Origin: Acidobacteriota bacterium
Lineage (GTDB): Bacteria > Acidobacteriota > JAAYUB01
Length of the DNA: 52,010 bases
NCBI GenBank assembly: GCA_012517875.1
Contig: JAAYUB010000017.1
Location: 148,943 to 200,952, forward strand
Reading direction: 5' to 3'
Shown: positions 25,701 to 33,024 of the stretch, piece by piece
Layout of the letters: the number at the start of each line of letters is the position of its first letter
How positions within the stretch are numbered: position 1 is the first letter of the stretch
Notes under the pieces: generated by a model
Told to the model about the DNA's origin: nothing
The model's database searches: none
What the model saw: the letters and a program-made list of their open reading frames with translations, nothing else
Position numbers and translations under genes: made by a program

Positions 25701-26081
25701 ACCCATGCCGGGAGCTGGGCCGACGGCGCAACGGTGCGCCGCGGTGCCGAGCTCAACACGCCGCTCCGGGCGTGGGCGGAGACGCGGCACCCCGGCAAGC
25801 TGCCCACCGCGCACAGCTTTGCCGCCGTGGACACTGTCGGCGTCGTCCTCGAGACGGTCAAGCTGGCCGAGGACGGCGACGCCCTGATTTTCCGGTTCTA
25901 TGAGTCGCTGGGCCGGCCCGACCGGGCCGTGCTCCAGTTGCCCGTCACCCCGGCGAAGGTATCCGAAACCGATCTGATGGAAAATCCGATCCAGGAGCTG
26001 GCGCCCGCCGGCCCCACGGTCACCCTCGACTTCGGAAAATTTGAAATCAAGACGCTGCGGGTCGTCCTCCCGCCGCGCTGA
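22758..26081 (+). CDS. Secreted GH38 alpha-mannosidase
   Basis: Retaining alpha-mannosidase of glycoside hydrolase family 38, 1107 residues. A signal peptide (MPIVLRLLLIATLAAAGAVLPAQ) makes it an exported enzyme, whereas many bacterial GH38 proteins are cytosolic. An N-terminal beta domain (about 30-270) is followed by the catalytic domain with the zinc and catalytic residues visible: His298 and Asp300 (NAHIDIAWLWRMAET), nucleophile Asp410 (GWNPDSFGYNWNMPQ) and His613 (TNQFHDILPGSS). The C-terminal beta-sandwich (about 700-1107) includes WWESHLMLKAAFPV and NDSKHGYD, standard for GH38. A strong ribosome-binding site AAGGAGG precedes the start. Likely role: trimming of mannosylated glycans scavenged from outside. 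Confidence 0.93.
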   Translation: MPIVLRLLLIATLAAAGAVLPAQDPAADMAAAKARLQEIAAAVNLTVDGWAWTLDGQAWDDYKLGRGLDASRVGVRARIPCREVVAGVPVLGTPTVLKLKLYARGLVDVTVRQDDRVVQVIRIDGGGDQGVEVVKEVFLNDPPPITGSTIDLEAVNAGRRPPRGEFWPPRRNPLPETGLVFAIRGAEMDYLEARPMVAALRDWVDSLQTAERLIWPELVRYTFTRRPYPIEDRRGVSAERLAQLGAAYARAVQALDLDAVKRGSRDRLDASLKQSLAETVELRRYAQEFKVHLIGNAHIDIAWLWRMAETREVARNTFATVLKNMDEYPELVYAQSQALTYRWMEERDPQLFRQIAQRIADGRWEVVGGTWVEPDCNLISGESWVRQLLFGKRYFKEKFGVDVTIGWNPDSFGYNWNMPQLYRKSGLDVFITQKIWWNDTTVFPHFVFWWEGPDGTRLLTYFPPEGYTSRVDLAENADAITKYQATTGWQNSLILFGLGDHGGGPNREILDRVRRYGRLPVAPQYVHAKAGDFLKQIPGALGERIPVWRDELYLEYHRGTFTSQAQIKQNNRRCEADLGAAEKAATWARLLGAAYPKADLAALWQDVLTNQFHDILPGSSITPVYRDALETYTTVRRKLGRIEDQALRRVGAAVDTSRIEGIPVVVFNPLAWERSDFVSAELPAASGELALWTVDGKPVPAEFSRDAETGTLRVAFVAENVPSLGYRVFVARPGSPGPAMIEVKADQTFLENRWHRLEVDPESGQIRSFRDKKLDREFVAPGQAINALRIYEDIPENWDAWNLGFTGRVWPLNRAAAVELIHATPVRAMLRVRHNFLGPDKARYAPTEDFPSSTFTQTITVYRALDRVDIATEADWWESHLMLKAAFPVAVTSNQATYEIPFAAIARSTRRETLAEKARFEVPALRWADLADAAGGISVLNDSKHGYDIHGSEIELSLLRAPIWPDPMADRGRHAFTYSLYTHAGSWADGATVRRGAELNTPLRAWAETRHPGKLPTAHSFAAVDTVGVVLETVKLAEDGDALIFRFYESLGRPDRAVLQLPVTPAKVSETDLMENPIQELAPAGPTVTLDFGKFEIKTLRVVLPPR

Positions 26082-26097
26082 CGAATCCGGCCGCCGC

Positions 26098-26571
26098 CTA
26101 CCGGACGCGTGGCACCGGGACCTCCCGGAGGATCGGCGCCTCCAGCGAGATGAGCGTCTCGGTCGACTGGATCTCGGGGATCGACTGTAGGCGGTCGATG
26201 AGCAGGTCGTGCAATCCCCGGGTGCTGCGGGCCACCACCTTTAGGAAAATGTTGTATTTGCCGGTGGTGTAGTGGGCTTCCAGGATTTCCGGCACATCCT
26301 GAAGCTGCTTTAACACCTTCTTGTAGTCCCGCGCGTTGTGCAGGTTGATGCCCACGAACGCGCAGACGTCATAGCCGATCCGGACCGGATCGATCACCAC
26401 CCGCGTCCCGCGGATCACGCCTTGTTCCCTCAGCTTGTTGACCCGCACGTGAATCGTCCCGCCCGAGACCAACAGGTCTCGCGCCAGCTCTTGGAACGGC
26501 CGGCGGGCGTCCCGCTGGAGGGCGCGCAGAATGTCTCCATCTAATTTGTCGATCTCGAAATTCGGAACCAT
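26098..26571 (-). CDS. asnC: Lrp/AsnC-family transcriptional regulator
   Basis: Feast/famine regulator of 157 residues. The N-terminal winged HTH (about 8-60: LDGDILRALQRDARRPFQELA, then HVRVNKLREQGVI) is followed by an Asp/Asn-type ligand-binding RAM domain (about 70-150: YDVCAFVGINLHNARDYKKVL, AHYTTGKYNIFLKVVARST). It is divergent from asnA across an AT-rich 143-base gap, the arrangement found in E. coli, where AsnC activates asnA when asparagine is scarce. The symbol rests mainly on that context; it could be a more general Lrp paralogue. Confidence 0.85.
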   Translation of the reverse strand: MVPNFEIDKLDGDILRALQRDARRPFQELARDLLVSGGTIHVRVNKLREQGVIRGTRVVIDPVRIGYDVCAFVGINLHNARDYKKVLKQLQDVPEILEAHYTTGKYNIFLKVVARSTRGLHDLLIDRLQSIPEIQSTETLISLEAPILREVPVPRVR

Positions 26572-26714
26572 TTCTCACCTCTGAAAATTCTAAATCTACA
26601 AAATTACGTCTATTTTTATAGTAAAAATATAATAATTATGCCTATTTATAAATTTTACTTTACTAAAATATTTGGATTTCTACAATAACAATAATTTGTT
26701 TTTGGAAGGGTCTC
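26572..26714. promoter_or_regulatory. AT-rich divergent asnC-asnA control region
   Basis: One of the few strongly AT-rich stretches in the window. For asnA there is TTTACT (26659-26664), 16 bases, then TACAAT (26681-26686), with GGAAGGG before the ATG at 26715. Runs such as TTTTTATAGTAAAAATATAAT (partly quoted) fit the flexible AT-rich sites bound by Lrp-family proteins, but no single operator repeat was pinned down. Confidence 0.5.
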
Positions 26715-27740
26715 ATGCACTCACTCTTTGCCCCCGCTCCCGAGCTGGTGAAACTGGAACAGGCCATCTTTTTCATCAAAGATCATTTTCAGCGGTCGCT
26801 GGCGCGGGCGCTGCGGTTGACCCGCGTCACCTGCCCTTTGTTTGTGGATCGGAACTCCGGGCTGCAGGACAACCTGAACGGCGTCGAAACTCCGGTGCGG
26901 TTCCATGCGACGCAGCTGGGTGACCGGCATCTCGAGGTGGTGCAATCGCTGGCCAAGTGGAAGCGATACGCCCTGTTCCGGTATGGCGTGCCGGCGGGCC
27001 GCGGCATCTATTGCGACATGAACGCCCTGCGGCCCGACGAAAGCGACTTGGCCAGCGCCATCCATTCGGTCCATGTGGACCAGTGGGACTGGGAATTGGC
27101 CATCCGCCACGAAGACCGCACCTTGGCGACCTTGCAGCACACGGTGGCGCGCATCTTCGCCGCCCTGCGCCGCACGGAACGGGCCGTGTGCCGCCGGCTC
27201 GGCATGACGCCGCTGCTGCCGCACCGGATCACCTTCGTCCACAGCGAGGATTTGTGTCGCCAGTACCCGCATCTGACTCCGCGCCAACGTGAGGACCTGG
27301 TCTGCCGCCGGCACCAGGCGGTCTTCCTGGTTGGGATCGGCGGCCCCCTGCCTGACGGCGGCAGCCATGACGGACGAGCCCCAGATTACGACGACTGGTC
27401 CACTCCCACCGGTGACGGCCGACAGGGTTTGAACGGCGACATTCTCGTATGGAGTCCGGTGCTGCACCGGGCGCTTGAGCTGTCTTCCATGGGTGTCCGG
27501 GTGGACGCCGAGGCGCTGGTCCGCCAGTGCACCGTTCGCGGATGTCGCGACCGTTTGAATCTGCCCTGGCACCGGCTGCTGCTGGACGGGCGGCTGCCGG
27601 ACAGCATCGGTGGCGGAATCGGCCAGTCTCGCCTGTGCATGTTCCTGCTGCGGCGCCGGCATATCGGCGAAGTCCAGGCCAGTCTCTGGCCGGACCACGT
27701 GCTCGAGCGCTGCCGGCGGGAGCAGATCCACCTGCTGTGA
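26715..27740 (+). CDS. asnA: Aspartate--ammonia ligase (asparagine synthetase A)
   Basis: Makes asparagine from aspartate, ammonia and ATP; a class II aminoacyl-tRNA-synthetase-like fold. The diagnostic N-terminus is KLEQAIFFIKDHFQRSLARALRLTRVTCPLF, then DRNSGLQDNLNGVETPV and VVQSLAKWKRYAL. Later blocks SVHVDQWDWE, VWSPVLHRALELSSMGVRVD and the C-terminal GGGIGQSRLCMFLLRR complete the active site. The 341-residue length matches AsnA. It is expressed divergently from the AsnC-type regulator. Homologues are best known in Gammaproteobacteria and Firmicutes, so the family is worth noting in this kind of genome. Confidence 0.95.
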   Translation: MHSLFAPAPELVKLEQAIFFIKDHFQRSLARALRLTRVTCPLFVDRNSGLQDNLNGVETPVRFHATQLGDRHLEVVQSLAKWKRYALFRYGVPAGRGIYCDMNALRPDESDLASAIHSVHVDQWDWELAIRHEDRTLATLQHTVARIFAALRRTERAVCRRLGMTPLLPHRITFVHSEDLCRQYPHLTPRQREDLVCRRHQAVFLVGIGGPLPDGGSHDGRAPDYDDWSTPTGDGRQGLNGDILVWSPVLHRALELSSMGVRVDAEALVRQCTVRGCRDRLNLPWHRLLLDGRLPDSIGGGIGQSRLCMFLLRRRHIGEVQASLWPDHVLERCRREQIHLL

Positions 27741-27843
27741 CCGGCGGCGGTTTTTCTCCCGACCAAAAATAATCGTCTACTTTTCTGTGGATCCTGTTTA
27801 AACTAGGCACGATCTACTGACCGCTGAATTCGACAGCCGGGCA

Positions 27844-27867
27844 CGATCCGCCGCACCCGGCGGATCG
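27844..27867 (+). promoter_or_regulatory. Perfect hairpin in the symporter leader
   Basis: CGATCCGCC (27844-27852) pairs perfectly with GGCGGATCG (27859-27867) around a six-base GCACCC loop, ending 33 bases before the symporter start. It could be a terminator for asnA read-through or a control hairpin; there is no T-run after it. Confidence 0.35.
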
Positions 27868-27899
27868 CGTCCCCAAACCGGCTGCCTGACGAGGTGTCC

Positions 27900-29465
27900 A
27901 TGGTTGAGTTGAGCTTTCTGGACTGGTTCTGGATCATCGCCTTCATGGTGCTGATGGTGGGCAGCGGCGTTCTGTTCTACCGCCTGGGCAAGCGCTCCGA
28001 GGCGGACTTCTTCCTCGCCGGCCGCGGCCTGCCGTGGTGGCTGCCGGCGTCCTCGGTGTACGCCACCCACACCGCCACCGACACGCCCATGTGGGTGTCC
28101 GGCGTGATCTACAAGCACGGCCTGGCCGGTCTCTGGTACACCTTTTTCTCGGCCTGGTGCGCCATCAGCGCCTTCGTTTCGGCGCGGATCTTCCGCCGGT
28201 CGCTGGCGTACACCCAGGCCGAGTGGCAGACCCTCCGGTTCGGCGGCCTCCCCTCCCACCTGCTCCGGGGCTGGACCGCCGGCTGGCAGGTGTTCATGAA
28301 CATGTTCATCCTGGGCTGGGTGGGCATCGCCATGGGCAAGGTCTGCCATTACCTGTTCGGCTGGCACCCGTTCATCGGCCTGACCGCCTTCTCGGCGGCA
28401 TGCGCCGTCTATGTGCTGGCCGCCGGCTACTGGGGCGTGGTGATGGCCGACTTTCAGCAGGGAATCATCGCCTTCATCGCCATCCTGATCGTCTCGTTCT
28501 GGGGCATCGCCCAGGCCGGCGGCCCGGCGGCGATCGTGGCCAAACTCGAGGCGCTGGGCCAGGCGCACCGGCTCAACCCGTTCGCCTTCACCGGCTGGTT
28601 CGGAGGCGATTTCCCCATCGCCTGGTTCCTGACCATGGTGGTCATCGCGGTGATCGGCGGTTTCGGCATGGGCACCAGCATCGACTGGTACGCCGAAGCC
28701 CAGCGCATCCAATCGGCCCGATCGGTCAAGGACGCCGCCTGGTGCATCTGGAGCGGCACCGCGCTGGTTCTCACCCGCAACGCCATCTGGGGCGCGGCGG
28801 TGCTGGGCTTTTTCGTGCTGTACCCCAACCTGACCGAGGTCAAGGACTATGAGATGGCCTGGTTCCGGCTGGGCTTCGACACCCTGCCGGCCGGGATGCT
28901 GGGTTTCTTCTTCGCCGCCATTGTGGCCATCCACATCTCCACCATCTCCACCCACCTGAACCTGGGTGCGGTGTACATGACCCGCGATCTGTATCACCAT
29001 TACCTGCGGCCCGAGGCGAACGAGTACCAGCTTGTATGGGTGGGCCGGATTTCCACGCTGCTGCTGCTCCTGGGCTCATTTGTCTTCGGCTCCATCATGG
29101 AAAACATCACCGCGTGGCTGATCTTCGCCCTGTGGATCATGGCGGCCGGCGTGTGGCTGCCCAACATTCTCCAGGTGGTCTGGTGGCGGTTCAATGGCTG
29201 GGCCTACCTGGCGTCCTGGATCGCCAACCTGGTCCTGTCGTGGCTCGTGGTCTGGGTGCTGCCGGCCTTCGGAGTCATCCCCGCGCTCCAGGACTATCAA
29301 CAGTTCTGGCTGCTCATGGTGCTGGGGGCGCTGATCTATGTGCCGGTGACGTTCCTGACCAAGCCCGAGGACATGAAACACCTGGTCAAATATTATGCGA
29401 TGTCGCGCCCCATCGGTTGGTGGGGCCCCGTCCGGCGCGAAGCCGAAAAGCTCGGCCTGCTCTAA
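27900..29465 (+). CDS. Sodium:solute symporter (SSS family)
   Basis: Polytopic transporter of 521 residues. It has the SSS features: an opening helix, then LGKRSEADFFLAGRGLPWWL, the sodium-site region ATHTATDTPMWVSG, and the conserved GGFGMGTSIDWYAEAQRIQSARS (partly quoted), with about 13 membrane helices in all. The ATG at 27900 is used because GAGG ends five bases before it; a GTG at 27894 overlaps that site. The substrate is not obvious. Three tiny genes follow at once (29477-30017), which suggests that the transporter works with small membrane subunits, as ActP does with YjcH in E. coli. Confidence 0.9.
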   Translation: MVELSFLDWFWIIAFMVLMVGSGVLFYRLGKRSEADFFLAGRGLPWWLPASSVYATHTATDTPMWVSGVIYKHGLAGLWYTFFSAWCAISAFVSARIFRRSLAYTQAEWQTLRFGGLPSHLLRGWTAGWQVFMNMFILGWVGIAMGKVCHYLFGWHPFIGLTAFSAACAVYVLAAGYWGVVMADFQQGIIAFIAILIVSFWGIAQAGGPAAIVAKLEALGQAHRLNPFAFTGWFGGDFPIAWFLTMVVIAVIGGFGMGTSIDWYAEAQRIQSARSVKDAAWCIWSGTALVLTRNAIWGAAVLGFFVLYPNLTEVKDYEMAWFRLGFDTLPAGMLGFFFAAIVAIHISTISTHLNLGAVYMTRDLYHHYLRPEANEYQLVWVGRISTLLLLLGSFVFGSIMENITAWLIFALWIMAAGVWLPNILQVVWWRFNGWAYLASWIANLVLSWLVVWVLPAFGVIPALQDYQQFWLLMVLGALIYVPVTFLTKPEDMKHLVKYYAMSRPIGWWGPVRREAEKLGLL

Positions 29466-29476
29466 GGAGGTACGCC

Positions 29477-29773
29477 ATGGCTTTCATCCGCAGACACTGG
29501 GATCCCAAAGCGGCGGACGAGTGGACCCGTGAGGACTGGATCGCCATCGTCCTGTCGCCGCTCGCCTACGCGGCGTTGATGGTGGGCACGGCGCTCAGCG
29601 TGATGCTGATGCCGCTGGGCTACATCATCCTCGCCGCCGGGGTGGTGCTGACGGTGGGGGTGTACTGGATCATCAACCCCAAGCTGTCCACCATATCGGA
29701 CGCATACGAAAAAAAGCAGCAGGCCTACATCGAGGAGCTCGAGCGGAAGGTCAAGTGGGAGGACGTGCCATGA
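29477..29773 (+). CDS. Small two-helix membrane protein (98 aa), symporter-associated
   Basis: Starts 11 bases after the symporter with a perfect AAGGAGG ribosome-binding site. The product has a short cytosolic head (MAFIRRHWDPKAADEWTRED), two membrane helices (about 28-45 and 49-66) and a charged helical tail (KKQQAYIEELERKVKWEDVP). No family was recognised. Position, size and coupling to the next two genes suggest an accessory subunit of the symporter. Confidence 0.8.
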   Translation: MAFIRRHWDPKAADEWTREDWIAIVLSPLAYAALMVGTALSVMLMPLGYIILAAGVVLTVGVYWIINPKLSTISDAYEKKQQAYIEELERKVKWEDVP

Positions 29774-29907
29774 ACGAAGGGTTGAAGATGCTCATGGGGA
29801 TGTCGCTGGCGTATGTCACCTCGTTCGCCGGTTTGATCCTGGCCTGGTATGCGTATCGCAAGCGCAACCGCGGCGGCTCCGGCGACACGAAGGAGGGCGA
29901 CCGATGA
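29770..29907 (+). CDS. Single-helix microprotein (45 aa), symporter-associated
   Basis: 45-residue protein beginning MNEGLKMLMGMSLAY with one membrane helix (about residues 8-28) and a basic then acidic tail (AYRKRNRGGSGDTKEGDR). Its ATG overlaps the stop of the previous gene (ATGA), and its own stop overlaps the next start in the same way. This double overlap argues that the frame is real despite its size. Confidence 0.7.
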   Translation: MNEGLKMLMGMSLAYVTSFAGLILAWYAYRKRNRGGSGDTKEGDR

Positions 29908-30017
29908 CTGATTTCTGGTTCGGCATCGTGGTGCCCGGGGCGGTGCTCACGTTTTCGTTCCTGATCACGTGGCTGCTATACCGCCATTTTGCTCGTCAAA
30001 CCGGCAACCGCGAGTAG
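29904..30017 (+). CDS. Single-helix microprotein (37 aa), symporter-associated
   Basis: 37-residue protein, MTDFWFGIVVPGAVLTFSFL then ITWLLYRHFARQ, with one membrane helix (about 5-26) and a basic end. Translation is coupled to the preceding microprotein by ATGA, and AAGGAGGGCGACCG upstream provides a ribosome-binding site. It ends in two successive TAG codons. It is the last gene of the symporter operon. Confidence 0.68.
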   Translation: MTDFWFGIVVPGAVLTFSFLITWLLYRHFARQTGNRE

Positions 30018-30064
30018 TAGCCACCGAACACGCGCTATCGCCGGGTTGGCGAGCCGGCGCTCCG

Positions 30065-30379
30065 TCAAGGCTGAACGGGCGGACCGGCCGGCGCGATCCG
30101 GTTGAACGGGATGTTGGCGATGGCATAACGCCGCCAGTCGCGGTAGTCGAAATGCCACCATTCGTAGGGGTAGACTTCGAAGCCCTCGGCGGCCATGGCC
30201 TGCCGGAGCACTTCGCGCATCTGCCGCGGCGGCGCCGGACTGCCCCGATAATCGACATGGGCTCGCGGGGTCATCTCGTCATTGCCGCTGGGCATGGCCA
30301 CCGCGTCGCCCGAGGCCGGCCGGATCAGGGTCACGTCCGCGCCTTCTGGGATAAGCGGTCGGCGGTGTTCACCGGACAA
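30065..30379 (-). pseudogene. VanX-like D-Ala-D-Ala dipeptidase remnant (M15D)
   Basis: Only the C-terminal half of a VanX/DdpX-type dipeptidase remains. The C-terminal active-site motif EVYPYEWWHFDYRDW is intact, and GADVTLIRPASGDAVAMPSG corresponds to the AVDLTL...G region. The N-terminal part and a clean SxHxxGxAxD zinc motif are missing. The frame has no good start (only TTG at 30379) or ribosome-binding site, and it begins 8 bases after the kinase stop codon. The missing half would fall inside the kinase gene, so this is probably a remnant left by a deletion or rearrangement. It is unlikely to be active. Confidence 0.7.
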
Positions 30380-30386
30380 TGAACCA

Positions 30387-32846
30387 TCAGTTGAGGGCGG
30401 TTGCCGGGGGAAGGACGATCTGGTACTGGTCCAGTACTGGCTGGATCAGCGCCCGTTCCCGGAGACGGCGCGACCTCTGGTTGACCAAACCCTGTTTTCG
30501 GAGCGTCTGGTATTCCGGCGTCCGGCGGACGTTGGCCAACAGGGGATTCCGGTCAAAATAGCTCCAGTCGGTGAAGCCGATATCGACGGTCTGCTGCATG
30601 AACTTCATGGCTTCATCGGTCTGGCCGCTCATCGAAAAACACTCGGCCATGACCAGCGACAAGTCGTAATCGAGTTTGGCGACACGACGAAAACGCTCGC
30701 TCGGGTCGAACGGGGCGCAGTCCCCCTGGAGGCACGCGACCTGATGGCGGATGGCCCGACTCGGCAGCAACTCCGGCATGTTCTTGACGAGACGGTCCGC
30801 CGTACCGATGTCGCCCGACATCATGGCCAGGCGGATGTAATCCAACCGCACAAAGTAGTACTGGGGCGAGTCCCGCAGCAGCTTTTCGAGCATCTTCCGC
30901 GCTTCGGTCGTCCGTCCCGTTTGGGTAAGATTCCGGACCAGACTGAGCCGAATGAAATCGTGGTCGGGATACAGGCTCAGTGCGTACTGGATCAGGGCGG
31001 ATGCCGCTTCGTGGTCGCCGTTGAGGCGGAAGATGGTCGCCGCCTGGTTGAACTGCATCAGCTCCAGCCGGTCGGCCCGGAACTGTTCCACCAGCGTCTG
31101 CATCGCCTCTTCCATCCGGCCCTGCTGGATATCCAGCAGGACACTCAACCGGAGCAGGGGGCCGTAATCCGGCTGAAGCGACCGGCCTTTCTCCAGGTAA
31201 TAGCGACTATACGACAGGCTGTCGGGTTCCAGCGAATTCCAGGTGTTGACCGCCTGGAAGTGCAGTTCCGCCAGGCCGGCATACAAGGTCACCGACGGCT
31301 CGATCTGCAGGCCCCGCTCCAAAAATGCCTTGGCTTCTTCAAACGCACCCGCTTCGCCGTGGCTCATGTCCTGAATCTTGCCGATGCCCTTGAGGTAGAG
31401 TTCATATGCCGTCGGGTTGATCTCCATCTCCGGATTCGCCGGGGGCAGATCCAGCCAGGTCATGTTCTGGCGGTACACCTGTCGCACCATGGTTTGGAGG
31501 TTCCCGGCCGACAGCGGGATGCGGTCCGTCCACAGCCGGCTCCCCGCCGTGCTCATCAGCCGATACTCCAATTCGATCGTGCCGGCGCGCGTCAGCAGCC
31601 GTCCCGACTGGATGAAATCCGCCCCACGAGCTCGGCTGGCCTTCAGCACCTCCTCCGGCCGGACCGGGCCTTGCGCCAGATCTCCGATGGGCACCACGCT
31701 CACAGCGCCGCTCACCGGATAGAGCCGGCTCAATTCGGCCGCCAGTCCCTGGGTGACGAAGTTGAATTCGGATTGTCCCGTTTCATTGACGAACGGCATG
31801 ATAGCGACCGCGACCGGCCGGGGCGATCCGGACCAGAAGACCCACCAACAGGCAGTTGCCGCCGCCGCTGCCACCGCCGCCACGGCCGCCCATTTCCATC
31901 GGGCGCGCGTCGGGACCGCTGGTCGGATGTCCGTCCCGGCTGTGGGGACCTCCGCCCCGAGGTCGGCCAGCAGCGCCTCAACGCGCTGCTGCCGGTCTGC
32001 CGGCGACTTGGCCATGGCTTTGGCGACGGCGGCATCGAGCCATGCCGGCACATCCGGCACCCGCTGGCGCAGCGAGGGCGGCGGCTCGTGCATCACCTGG
32101 AACAGCACGGTCACCAGGTTGGGATCGGTGAAGGGCCGCTGGCCGGCGATCATCTCGTAGGCCATGCAGCCGAGGGCGTAGATATCGGTTCGGCCGTCGA
32201 CGGACTCGCCGCGGATCATTTCGGGCGCCATGTAGGCAGGCGTGCCGATGAGTGAGTCGCTGTGGGTCAGCGTCGCCTTGTCCATGACCCGGGCGGTGCC
32301 GAAATCGCCCAGTTTCACCGTGCCGTCCTGGGCCAGAAACACGTTGGCCGGTTTAAGATCCCGATGAATGACGCCGCCGGCGTGGGCGAAGGCCAGCGCC
32401 GATCCGATCTGGCCGATGATCCGGACCGCAGTGGGAACATCCAGCGGTCCCCGCCGCTGCATCAGGTCGCGCAGCGTCTCGCCCTCGACGTACTCCATGA
32501 TGATGGCCAGGCGGCCGTCTTGCTCCACGACGTCATGCACCGTGACGATGTGGCGGTGCTGAAGCCGCGCCGCGGCCTGGGCCTCGCGTAGGAAACGCTG
32601 CTTCGCTTCGTCGCCTTTGCCGTCGCCGAGTACGTCCTTGCGCAGCACTTTAACGCATACCGCCCGCTCCAGCCGGCGGTCCCATGCGTAAAAAACCTCA
32701 CCGAAGCTGCCGCTGCCCAGCCGGCGGCGGACCTCGTAGCGCGGCGGGATGCCGTCGGGCTGGCGGATCAGTCCGGGATCACCCGGGTCGGGCGCCGGAG
32801 GCACTGGATGGGTGTCGGCAAGCGGATCGGTTTGGTTCCCGTTCAT
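30387..32846 (-). CDS. Transmembrane Hanks-type Ser/Thr protein kinase with TPR sensor domain
   Basis: Receptor-like kinase of 819 residues. The kinase domain, about 35-290, has the glycine loop RLGSGSFGEVFYAWD, catalytic HRDLKPAN with Asp163, metal-binding GDFGTA and GTPAYMAPEM. A juxtamembrane segment and one membrane helix (about 320-342) follow. Next comes an extracytoplasmic TolB-N/CadC-like domain (about 345-470: VAVAIMPFVNETGQSEFNFVTQ) and TPR-like repeats to the C-terminus. ATG 32846 fits; the open frame upstream to 33122 is antisense to the phosphatase. It is divergent from a SpoIIE-type phosphatase gene 178 bases away, a natural partner. Ligand unknown. Confidence 0.92.
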   Translation of the reverse strand: MNGNQTDPLADTHPVPPAPDPGDPGLIRQPDGIPPRYEVRRRLGSGSFGEVFYAWDRRLERAVCVKVLRKDVLGDGKGDEAKQRFLREAQAAARLQHRHIVTVHDVVEQDGRLAIIMEYVEGETLRDLMQRRGPLDVPTAVRIIGQIGSALAFAHAGGVIHRDLKPANVFLAQDGTVKLGDFGTARVMDKATLTHSDSLIGTPAYMAPEMIRGESVDGRTDIYALGCMAYEMIAGQRPFTDPNLVTVLFQVMHEPPPSLRQRVPDVPAWLDAAVAKAMAKSPADRQQRVEALLADLGAEVPTAGTDIRPAVPTRARWKWAAVAAVAAAAATACWWVFWSGSPRPVAVAIMPFVNETGQSEFNFVTQGLAAELSRLYPVSGAVSVVPIGDLAQGPVRPEEVLKASRARGADFIQSGRLLTRAGTIELEYRLMSTAGSRLWTDRIPLSAGNLQTMVRQVYRQNMTWLDLPPANPEMEINPTAYELYLKGIGKIQDMSHGEAGAFEEAKAFLERGLQIEPSVTLYAGLAELHFQAVNTWNSLEPDSLSYSRYYLEKGRSLQPDYGPLLRLSVLLDIQQGRMEEAMQTLVEQFRADRLELMQFNQAATIFRLNGDHEAASALIQYALSLYPDHDFIRLSLVRNLTQTGRTTEARKMLEKLLRDSPQYYFVRLDYIRLAMMSGDIGTADRLVKNMPELLPSRAIRHQVACLQGDCAPFDPSERFRRVAKLDYDLSLVMAECFSMSGQTDEAMKFMQQTVDIGFTDWSYFDRNPLLANVRRTPEYQTLRKQGLVNQRSRRLRERALIQPVLDQYQIVLPPATALN

Positions 32847-32948
32847 GGTCCCAAGTCCTTTCAGGACGTGGGCGTATTCTAACACAGGGACCGAACGATG
32901 TGGCGGGGATCCGGCTGGCTGGTGTCTGTCCGCCGGACGGACCCCGGC

Positions 32949-32977
32949 TTGCCTGTCCGGAAAGGGTAAGGTACAAT
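32949..32977 (+). promoter_or_regulatory. Sigma-70-like promoter for the phosphatase gene
   Basis: TTGCCT (32949-32954), 17 bases, then TACAAT (32972-32977), about 48 bases before the ATG at 33025, in the divergent kinase-phosphatase gap. Confidence 0.5.
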
Positions 32978-33024
32978 CGAGAACAGACCACGGCTTGAAC
33001 CGCCACCCGACACAGAAGCGGCCC

